Source of the DNA: an uncultured Candidatus Saccharibacteria bacterium
Lineage (GTDB): Bacteria; Patescibacteriota; Saccharimonadia; Saccharimonadales; Saccharimonadaceae
Direction: 5' to 3'
DNA: 16,259 bases
Assembly (NCBI GenBank): GCA_948477625.1
Contig: CAOLNK010000006.1
Span: 51,998-68,256 of the forward strand
A program made the translations under genes and the position numbers. Below are positions 1 to 6,507 of this stretch, one piece after another (the first letter of the stretch is position 1; every line of letters begins with the position of its first letter). The notes beneath the pieces are model-generated. The model worked only from the letters and a program-made list of their open reading frames with translations, searched no databases and had not been told where the DNA came from.

Positions 1-793
1 GGTCGGGCTGCTTTACAGGGTCGTCTGTATTATTGTCTTCCGTCTGGTCAGGCACATCATCAATCACAGAGTCACTGATATCCGGCGTATATTCAACCGT
101 CGGCTCGGATACAGCAGGCGCGCTCGCCATCATATCACTATCCGCAAATACGACATCATTCTTGAACAACATGGTGTCCATCACTTTAATACCAGCGTCT
201 ATCCCGTCGCCACCCGTTATAACAGGGTCAGCCCAGATACCAGCCGGCATTCCTTCAGAAATGAACACTTCAACTACTTTAAGCAAGTCCAAATCACTAA
301 TTTCCGGATGTGCATTCAGATATGTCACGGGGTTAAATCTCACCCCTACCGACGGACGCGTGCCCTCGGCCATCTGATAAATACCCTCGGTGACAAACTG
401 TGACAGAATTCCCGCCCAATCATTACCATACCTCTCAATCAAGTCAGGGTTTGCTCTCCTGTACTCCTTCAGGTCGATTATCGGGCTCACATCACGCCCC
501 TCCGAAATCCCGAATTTCTTGAAATGGTCGTAAAGAACTTCCTCGTCATCGCCCAATATAGCGACAACATCAGGGTTCTTTTCTGCGTAGTATTTCGCTG
601 AGAAAATACTACGCAACGACAACTCTGTCGTTGTTTCCGTAATTGTAGCTGCCACTGCCTCCGTGGTTGTTACCTCTTTCTCTGTGGTCATTGTCAGCTC
701 TGCCGCCTGTACTTCCACCGGTGCCATCACCAGTAATATTGCCAAGGCAAAACCCGCTGCACAAGTCTCAAGGGCTTTCTTGATATATTTCAT
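1..793 (-). CDS. Secreted protein with NPDV-type repeats, C-terminus cut by window edge
   Basis: 264 residues are visible and the frame is still open at base 1. The start at 793 is supported by AGGAGG five bases upstream. Residues 1-32 form a signal peptide (MKYIKK, a hydrophobic core, then a VQA-AE type cleavage site). After a Thr/Glu-rich stretch come three related segments: SAKYYAEKNPDVVAILGDD..LYDHFKKFGISEGRD, then IDLKEYRRANPDL, then FNPVTYLNAHPEI. This is the F/Y-x-x-x-NPDV-x-A...HF-x-x-x-G-x-x-EGR repeat found in many bacterial surface proteins, whose function is unclear. An acidic, Asp/Pro/Thr-rich linker follows (SDSVIDDVPDQTEDNNTDDP) and runs off the window. The protein is a close paralogue of the next gene upstream (1062-4139) in signal peptide, repeats and 5' leader. 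It probably acts outside the membrane or on the cell surface. Whether it also carries a Cys-rich array cannot be seen here. Confidence 0.85.
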   Translation of the reverse strand, partial: MKYIKKALETCAAGFALAILLVMAPVEVQAAELTMTTEKEVTTTEAVAATITETTTELSLRSIFSAKYYAEKNPDVVAILGDDEEVLYDHFKKFGISEGRDVSPIIDLKEYRRANPDLIERYGNDWAGILSQFVTEGIYQMAEGTRPSVGVRFNPVTYLNAHPEISDLDLLKVVEVFISEGMPAGIWADPVITGGDGIDAGIKVMDTMLFKNDVVFADSDMMASAPAVSEPTVEYTPDISDSVIDDVPDQTEDNNTDDPVKQPD

Positions 794-812
794 CTCTACC
801 TCCTATCAAAGG

Positions 813-879
813 ACTTCTACCCGCTTTTCTTCCAATCCTCAGCGAATAAAAGTGTGATTCCTTGCACAGTTGCAAGGAA
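813..879 (-). promoter_or_regulatory. Tandem-hairpin 5' leader of the 793 gene
   Basis: Hairpin A is a 9-bp perfect stem, TTCCTTGCA / TGCAAGGAA (858-866 with 871-879). Hairpin B is a 13-bp stem including G-U pairs (813-825 with 841-853), with a 15-nt purine-rich loop that reads GAGGATTGGAAGAAA on the minus strand. Hairpin B ends 19 nt before the start codon. The following TCCT can pair with the AGGA of the ribosome binding site. The same two-hairpin order, with a 15-nt loop of related sequence, lies upstream of the paralogue at 4139. Confidence 0.65.
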
Positions 880-916
880 AGGATCATAAACTCGGTCCCC
901 ATACCTCGTCTTCACC

Positions 917-944
917 AGTATACCAATTCCGCATAAAAAAGCAA
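917..944 (-). promoter_or_regulatory. Promoter of the 793 gene
   Basis: On the minus strand, -35 TTGCTT (939-944), 16-nt spacer, -10 TATACT (917-922). The predicted transcript starts near 910 with ACGAGGTATG. The paralogue's transcript is predicted to begin with the same decamer. Confidence 0.6.
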
Positions 945-954
945 GAGCTGAATC

Positions 955-989
955 AGAAAAAGAAACGGCCAGCATAGTTCGCTGACCGT
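955..989 (-). terminator. Rho-independent terminator after the Cys-rich gene
   Basis: Minus-strand stem ACGGTCAGC / GCTGGCCGT (9 bp with one G-U, 7-nt loop) followed by TTCTTTTTCT. It lies about 75 nt after the stop of the 1062-4139 gene and just ahead of the next promoter, so it most simply ends that gene's transcript. Confidence 0.7.
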
Positions 990-1061
990 ATTCTAATACG
1001 AGGTATATATTTATCTGAACGCTATCAAGCCTCAATGACCGATAACGATTATAGTATCAAA

Positions 1062-4000
1062 TTAGGACGACTGTTCCGAAGACCCCTCGGAGTTCTCTAC
1101 ATCGTCATTGCCTTCTTCATCATCTCCATCTGCAGGGGTACCGCCACCCTCAACATTGTCTTCGTCCTCCCCGTCATCTTCGGGTTCCGGTTCAATTTTA
1201 TCCTTTTGTTCTGTGACAACTACCACGTCAACCGGTAACGCATCAGGCAAAGTATTATCGCTAGGCACATCAGTGCCATCCTCATCGCCAGAGTTACCTC
1301 CAGCACCACTTCCACCGGCTTCACCCGATATCGAAGGGTCTTCATCGTCATCCCATCCAGTTTCACCAGATGTGATATCACCAGTGCCGATGTCAATTTC
1401 TTCTTCACCTTCCCCGAATCCGACCGTTTGTCCGCCGCAAAGCGTACAAACATTGTCCACATAATCACAAGTATGCTTACCGTCATTCGACGTATAAGCA
1501 TAAACCGGCTTTGTACCAGTCGCGCCACAAGTATCACAAGTTGCTGTAGCCGGAATGTCTCCATGACTACCCGCATTCGGGCAACCCGAGCATTCACCCT
1601 CACCCGCACAAGTTCCATTTTGTGCCGACCAGTCATGAATATGCTCAACAGGCGTCACCACAGCCACATGGCCACAGGTATCACAAACCTCACCATTGGC
1701 AAGATTACTGTGTGATTCCCCATTCGGACAAGTGTTTTCATCGCACGTTGCTCCACAATGGCTACATTTACCATGATAAAATGCATGTGAGCATTCTTCG
1801 TGGCACCGCGTACAAATCCATGCTCCACAGTCTTCCACATAATTGTGGTCCAGCATCGCACTACCACACACTTCACATGTGCCACCACACGGCAAAGCAT
1901 TGTGTCCTTCTTTGTTCGGACACGTATCCACCGTGCAGCGGTCGCCACAGCGCGTGCAAACACCATGCTCGTCATATTGATGCCCTACCGGGTCAACATA
2001 ATCACAATCCGGGCATTTCGCCCCGCAAGTTAACGTATTATGATTATCCCAATTCAGGCATTTCGCGCCACACACCCGACATATACCGTCAGTATAGTCA
2101 GTGGGTTGATGAGTGTATCCTTCCGGATGCAGAGGTTCAGGTTCTTCCGGCACACTATAACCACAAGTCAAGCAGGTATAACCCGCATTTTCCTCGTGAT
2201 TCTCCTTATCCGGACAAGTCTCCGGCGTACAAGTAGCATCACAGCCAGTACATTCGCCACCCTCAAAGGTATGGCTAGCCTTACCAACATAATCACAGCC
2301 CTCAATCCCGCACGCTACGCCTTCATGTAGTTCCTCATGCGCATCCGCGTTCGGGCAAACAAACGGCTCTTCCTCTTTTTCAATCTGCTTTCCGCAAACT
2401 GAGCAGATTCCGCCTGTTGCTTTCAAGGTTTCATGCTCATCACTGGTACAATCTCTCTGAAAATCATCTACGGTCATACCGCAGATGCCGCATTTTCCGC
2501 CTACAAAATCAGCCAGACTATGCGTATATCCATCAGGATGTACAAGCGTAGGCTCCTTCATGCCCTCGTATCCACATATTTCACAGGTTTCGCCCTGCAA
2601 AATATCTGCATGACTATCGATATTTGGGCACTTTTCATCACAACCGGTACATTCGCCAGTTGCCTTGTCCCATGTATGGCCTGCTTCACCGGCATAGCCA
2701 CAGCTCGGACAGCTCTGTCCCTTATGCAATGCGCCATGGTTGGCTTCGTTTTCGCAAACTTCCGGCTTTTCCTTAGTACCCTCAATGCCGCATTCATCAC
2801 AGAAAGTACCCACAAAGAGCTCTGTGTGGTCCACCTCGCACACTTTTGCGCCATACTCCCCACAAACCGGACATAATTTTGTGGTATAAATTTGGCCATG
2901 GTCTTCTAAGCACTCTCCTGCATAGTTGCAAAAATCACACTCTTTACCATACTCATGGCTATCCTTCTTCGGGCACTCATCTTTATCATAAAGCATCGTA
3001 CCCTGATAATTGCAATTCGGGCAAACCTGCCCTACATGCAATTCATGATTCTCCGTACAATTCTGCTGGAACTCCGCAAGCGTCAGCCCACATCCTCTCA
3101 GGCACAGCCCATCATCACCAAAGGAGTTCTTTGTGTGCAGCGAGTCCTTCGTGTGCTCTTCCGACGAATCATAAGTCCCCTCAGCGCCACAAACCAAACA
3201 ATAATGCCCGATTTCGATAGTTGAATGGTCCATCTTGCACGCCTGCTGAAATTCTGCAAGCGTCAATCCACAACCCTGCGTGCACTTTCCATCTTCTCCA
3301 AAATCTTCTTTCACATGCAAAGAGTCTTTGGAGTGCGTAGGCTGCACTGGCTCATCAGGTTTATCGGGCTGTTCCGGGTCGATTACAGGCGGTTTAGTTC
3401 CCGGTTTATCCGGAGTTGGATTCGGCTTACCCGAACCACCACCATTATTACCAGAATTGCTATTACCCCCAGAACCGTCACCGTTACTACTTGAATTGTT
3501 ACTGTTGCTGTTGTTACCATTATTACTGCTTGTTGAAACATTACTTGTGCTACTCGTCTGGCTTACCGCTGCTGGACCCGCCGTATACTTGACGCTTACC
3601 CAGTTACCAACCGGCAATCCACTGGAAACATAATGCTGCATCGCCGCTAATAAATCGTTACCAACTACACGACGGACATCGGGATGTGCGTCCAAATATT
3701 TGACTGCATCAAATATCAAACCTTTGGGAGCGCGCAACCCTTCGGCAATCTCCTGAGCTCCATAGTTCAGAAAATGCCACACATATTTCTCATAATTATT
3801 GCCGAACGCCCTTTCCAAATCCGGATTCCCCGCGCGGTAAGCCCGCACATCCAAAATCGGAGTCAAATACCGACGTCCCTCCGGAATACCATAGTTAACG
3901 TAGTGCTGATACAGCAAATTAGCATCATCACCAAACGCAGCGTATACATCCGGATTGTTCTGGGCGTAATATTCCGCTGAGAATAAAATTCTCAGCGAAG

Positions 4001-4139
4001 GCGCCTTCGCTTCTGTTTCACTGTTGGCATAATTAGGTTCCGCCGCCATCGCCCCCATCGAGGGGACTAACGACGATACAACCATCATCACGGCCAACAA
4101 CGCAGCCATAATGGCCTTCCTGCGTTTTGTATACTTCAT
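1062..4139 (-). CDS. Large secreted protein: NPDV-type repeats plus a C/H...CxxC module array
   Basis: About 1025 residues. I chose the ATG at 4139 (MKYTKRRK) over the one at 4154 because GAGGTG sits 7-8 nt upstream of it. Residues 1-35 form a signal peptide ending in AMAA. Three NPDV-type segments follow (about residues 50-185: YYAQNNPDVYAAFGDD, RAYRAGNPDL, VKYLDAHPDV), then a Ser/Asn/Gly linker (about 195-245) and a Pro-rich stretch. Residues 275-920 carry about 70 cysteines in repeated modules of the type C-P-N-x3-H...G-x2-C-x2-C-G, alternating with H-T-x-n-C-T-G-C modules. The C-terminal 100 residues are extremely acidic (Asp/Glu/Gly), with no LPXTG motif or membrane anchor. The C-H-C-C spacing suggests zinc-ribbon-like or disulfide-bonded knuckles, which is inference. 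Function is unknown; a surface adhesin or metal-binding spacer is possible. Confidence 0.85.
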   Translation of the reverse strand: MKYTKRRKAIMAALLAVMMVVSSLVPSMGAMAAEPNYANSETEAKAPSLRILFSAEYYAQNNPDVYAAFGDDANLLYQHYVNYGIPEGRRYLTPILDVRAYRAGNPDLERAFGNNYEKYVWHFLNYGAQEIAEGLRAPKGLIFDAVKYLDAHPDVRRVVGNDLLAAMQHYVSSGLPVGNWVSVKYTAGPAAVSQTSSTSNVSTSSNNGNNSNSNNSSSNGDGSGGNSNSGNNGGGSGKPNPTPDKPGTKPPVIDPEQPDKPDEPVQPTHSKDSLHVKEDFGEDGKCTQGCGLTLAEFQQACKMDHSTIEIGHYCLVCGAEGTYDSSEEHTKDSLHTKNSFGDDGLCLRGCGLTLAEFQQNCTENHELHVGQVCPNCNYQGTMLYDKDECPKKDSHEYGKECDFCNYAGECLEDHGQIYTTKLCPVCGEYGAKVCEVDHTELFVGTFCDECGIEGTKEKPEVCENEANHGALHKGQSCPSCGYAGEAGHTWDKATGECTGCDEKCPNIDSHADILQGETCEICGYEGMKEPTLVHPDGYTHSLADFVGGKCGICGMTVDDFQRDCTSDEHETLKATGGICSVCGKQIEKEEEPFVCPNADAHEELHEGVACGIEGCDYVGKASHTFEGGECTGCDATCTPETCPDKENHEENAGYTCLTCGYSVPEEPEPLHPEGYTHQPTDYTDGICRVCGAKCLNWDNHNTLTCGAKCPDCDYVDPVGHQYDEHGVCTRCGDRCTVDTCPNKEGHNALPCGGTCEVCGSAMLDHNYVEDCGAWICTRCHEECSHAFYHGKCSHCGATCDENTCPNGESHSNLANGEVCDTCGHVAVVTPVEHIHDWSAQNGTCAGEGECSGCPNAGSHGDIPATATCDTCGATGTKPVYAYTSNDGKHTCDYVDNVCTLCGGQTVGFGEGEEEIDIGTGDITSGETGWDDDEDPSISGEAGGSGAGGNSGDEDGTDVPSDNTLPDALPVDVVVVTEQKDKIEPEPEDDGEDEDNVEGGGTPADGDDEEGNDDVENSEGSSEQSS

Positions 4140-4168
4140 CAATATACACCTCATTTCTTAAGGAAACT

Positions 4169-4233
4169 TTCACCCGCTTTTTTCTCAAACTTCAGCGAAT
4201 GAACGGTTGACCTTTGACAAAATCCGTCAAAGG
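4169..4233 (-). promoter_or_regulatory. Tandem-hairpin 5' leader of the Cys-rich gene
   Basis: Hairpin A is an 8-bp perfect stem, CCTTTGAC / GTCAAAGG (4211-4218 with 4226-4233). Hairpin B is 10 bp, 4169-4178 with 4194-4203, closing a 15-nt loop that reads GAAGTTTGAGAAAAA on the minus strand. The top of stem B (ATTCGCT / AGCGGGT) is identical to that of the paralogue's leader. The lower stem differs in sequence but still pairs. A further small hairpin, TGATAG-AAA-CTATCA, lies nearer the transcript start at 4284-4298. Confidence 0.65.
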
Positions 4234-4314
4234 AAGTTACAGTTACTTCTCCCACCCCAGAAAACAACAGGGGTACGTTTTACTGATAGTTTCTATCACA
4301 TACCTCGTACGCCT

Positions 4315-4342
4315 AGTATATACCTTATTGTCAGAATGTCAA
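4315..4342 (-). promoter_or_regulatory. Promoter of the Cys-rich gene
   Basis: Minus-strand -35 TTGACA (4337-4342), 16-nt spacer, -10 TATACT (4315-4320). It starts 14 nt beyond the glycosyltransferase stop codon with no obvious terminator between them, so some read-through is possible. The predicted 5' end is ACGAGGTATG (4299-4308). Confidence 0.75.
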
Positions 4343-4355
4343 GATATCACCCCTG

Positions 4356-5984
4356 TTATTTCTTCACCACCTTTTTGGTAACATCAAACTTTTCCATGTA
4401 TTTTCCCAACATCAAGCGCGTCTGAGCATAAAACGCCGCCGCACTCTGATACACAATCGCAATTACCGGAGATAATACCCATTGCAGCACCATTGCCAAA
4501 GTCCGGTTACTTTTATACTTCTCCGGACGCTTTGGCAACATCCGGAGCGACACAAAAATCGTCACCAAAATCCCAATCGCCGCCACCGTCTGAATAATTC
4601 CCACTACATTTGGCAAATTAAACGCCACTGACCCGCGTGAACGCAAGTTCATCAACATCGGCACCCAACCGCCAAAAGCCACAATCGGTGCCATAATCGC
4701 CAAAGTCACATGTCCATCCAAAAGCCGCACAAACTTCACAAACAATGGTACGAATGGTTCCCTGCGCTCTTTGCTAAACAATCTCACCCCCACATACGGC
4801 ACATCACTCGCCCCATAATCCCATCGCCTGAGCTGCACAAACTGCGCCTTGAGCGTTGCTCCAAATGTGTCTGATATCACCGCATCTTGATAAATCGGCA
4901 CTCGAATCGGCACCACCGAATACTTTCCTTCAAAGTAAAACAGTGAACGCCAATACTGATGCCCATCTTCTACAATCGTCCGCTTACTCCAAAAGTCCAT
5001 CCCCATCAGAGCCGCCAACGGCTGCGAATGTGAGGCAAAATTCTTCAAGAGATGTGGCCGCATCGTAGAAATCACGTTGAAAAATGAATTTGACATCGCA
5101 ATCACACGCATGGGCGCTGATGCCTCCCAAATATTATTAGTGAACAACGATACCGGCTGATAACTATAGTGTTGTCGATCCGGGCGCACCAAAAACTCAT
5201 ACGCCACATAATCCAAATATTTCTTGTGCATCCGGTTATCACTATCCAGTGATGTCACAATCACATTCTCTACCGGAATCCGTTTTTTCTGCACATAGTC
5301 TGCTAGGTGTTCACCCGCATTGGTCAGATTTGGCCCTTTGCCCACAATCTCATCCTTCACTCCATCTGGATGTTTTACCAAGATGAAATCATAGAATGTC
5401 CCAGCAAACTTTTTTGCTAACTCTTTTGCTGTTTGCTCCATTTGTCCCCCACCCCGCTCCTCATAACCTAACACAAAGATAATTCGCTCATTCGAAAAAG
5501 TCGTATCTCGCACTGCTTCTATTGACGGTACCAAAGTTTCCAAACCTTCATCATACGCCACCATAATCACCGCATGATAGATGTCATCCGGCTTAGGCTC
5601 GTTCTTCCCCTCTACCACCGATAATATTCGCAAATTCTGTACGTGTTCCTGTAACCCATAACTATCCTCGTGTCGCCCATGTAGGCGTTCAAACGCCGCA
5701 TGCGGGTCGCGCAAATCCTCAAATCTCTGACGCCAATCCACGCGCTCCGCCCGTTGTACCACCTTGTGTCCCTGAATTGTCCGAAACGCAGTAGCAATTG
5801 CTTTTACAAAAGTAATTGCTACCACAATTAATACATAAATCGCCCCCAGAATCGGATTAATCCACGATAGCAAAAACAATAAAATTACCAAACTATAACT
5901 TAGCGCCCCTGGCAAAATCTCAAAAAACCGGTATAGCGGCTTGCGCTTACCCTCTGGTAACTCCAAATCGTTCTTTGTCGCCAT
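4356..5984 (-). CDS. Membrane GT2-type glycosyltransferase
   Basis: 542 residues. Two N-terminal membrane spans (about 27-68) precede a cytosolic GT-A domain (about 135-395), and three hydrophobic spans follow (about 420-530). The processive GT2 signatures are in order: DSD at 247-249 (the DxD metal/nucleotide-sugar site), ED at 339-340 (catalytic base region) and QLRRW at 384-388 (QxxRW acceptor/polymer site). In the family these features mark enzymes that extend a glycan and often move it across the membrane. The substrate cannot be read from sequence. The gene starts 17 nt after the stop of the small membrane protein at 6002-6433 and probably shares its promoter. The ATG at 5984 has GAGG 7 nt upstream. 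A role in cell-surface polysaccharide is likely. Confidence 0.8.
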   Translation of the reverse strand: MATKNDLELPEGKRKPLYRFFEILPGALSYSLVILLFLLSWINPILGAIYVLIVVAITFVKAIATAFRTIQGHKVVQRAERVDWRQRFEDLRDPHAAFERLHGRHEDSYGLQEHVQNLRILSVVEGKNEPKPDDIYHAVIMVAYDEGLETLVPSIEAVRDTTFSNERIIFVLGYEERGGGQMEQTAKELAKKFAGTFYDFILVKHPDGVKDEIVGKGPNLTNAGEHLADYVQKKRIPVENVIVTSLDSDNRMHKKYLDYVAYEFLVRPDRQHYSYQPVSLFTNNIWEASAPMRVIAMSNSFFNVISTMRPHLLKNFASHSQPLAALMGMDFWSKRTIVEDGHQYWRSLFYFEGKYSVVPIRVPIYQDAVISDTFGATLKAQFVQLRRWDYGASDVPYVGVRLFSKERREPFVPLFVKFVRLLDGHVTLAIMAPIVAFGGWVPMLMNLRSRGSVAFNLPNVVGIIQTVAAIGILVTIFVSLRMLPKRPEKYKSNRTLAMVLQWVLSPVIAIVYQSAAAFYAQTRLMLGKYMEKFDVTKKVVKK

Positions 5985-6001
5985 CCTGCCGCCTCACTCG
6001 T

Positions 6002-6433
6002 CTACCACTCACCCAATAACCGCAAAATCACCACGAACGCCCCCACCACCAAAAGCATTGTCGCATACACCAACATCAAGGCTGGTACTTTACCATATTT
6101 GCGATACACTCTCAGCGCCAGAAGATTGTGCAACAAACCAAACACTACCGCCAGAATCGGAAACGCCAACATATTCATCCAACTATCACGCCGATAGCCC
6201 CCCGATAGTCCCGCAATCTCACCATACACATCGCCATAGCCCACAATCACCACTGCACCTTGAGGACGCAAAGTTATCAGGGAGAAAATCAAAAGTATCA
6301 CACTCATCACAAACAGCACAATTATCGCCACCATCAACCCCCGCTGTTTGCGTATCACCTCTTTCCAAGTTGAGCCAAAATTAAGACGTTTTGGTTTTTC
6401 TACTTGTTCTTCATCATCTTTGTTACGTACCAT
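6002..6433 (-). CDS. Small membrane protein of unknown function
   Basis: 143 residues from the ATG at 6433 (MVRNKDDEEQ). Upstream in-frame starts would overlap the -10 box, so this start fits a leaderless or nearly leaderless mRNA. A charged cytosolic N-terminus (1-32) is followed by a hydrophobic span (about 33-55), a Gly/Tyr-rich extracytoplasmic loop (VGYGDVYGEIAGLSGGYRRD) and two more spans (about 80-140). I do not recognise the family. It is first in a likely operon with the GT2 glycosyltransferase, so a role beside it in the membrane is possible but not shown. Confidence 0.75.
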   Translation of the reverse strand: MVRNKDDEEQVEKPKRLNFGSTWKEVIRKQRGLMVAIIVLFVMSVILLIFSLITLRPQGAVVIVGYGDVYGEIAGLSGGYRRDSWMNMLAFPILAVVFGLLHNLLALRVYRKYGKVPALMLVYATMLLVVGAFVVILRLLGEW

Positions 6434-6440
6434 TCTTTTC

Positions 6441-6470
6441 ATTATACCATGACTTACCCTAAGGGGTCTA
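6441..6470 (-). promoter_or_regulatory. Promoter for membrane protein / GT2 operon
   Basis: Minus-strand -35 TAGACC (6465-6470), 18-nt spacer, -10 TATAAT (6441-6446). The ATG at 6433 lies 7 nt after the -10, so the transcript should start at or next to the start codon. The -35 overlaps that of the divergent plus-strand promoter. Confidence 0.6.
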
Positions 6471-6497
6471 GCCAAAATCTCTCATCTGTTGTATAAT
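6469..6497 (+). promoter_or_regulatory. Divergent promoter for the HD-domain gene
   Basis: -35 TAGCCA (6469-6474), 17-nt spacer, -10 TATAAT (6492-6497). The start codon at 6508 is only about 4 nt past the expected transcript start, with no room for a ribosome binding site. Confidence 0.6.
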
Positions 6498-6507
6498 GTC
6501 GCATAAG

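Noticed and set aside
817..1035. 72-aa minus-strand ORF in the leader of the 793 gene
   Set aside because: It covers the terminator, promoter and leader hairpins, has no RBS, and its codons follow the structural elements.
1108..3633. Long plus-strand ORFs opposite the Cys-rich gene (e.g. 1622-2236, 3280-3633)
   Set aside because: They mirror the repetitive, biased codons of the minus-strand gene, which has a promoter, RBS and signal peptide; the plus frames have none.
6496..6507. Upstream ATG at 6496 for the HD-domain gene
   Set aside because: It overlaps the TATAAT box and would lie before the transcript start; MKKLIIAGSS at 6508 is the natural domain start.
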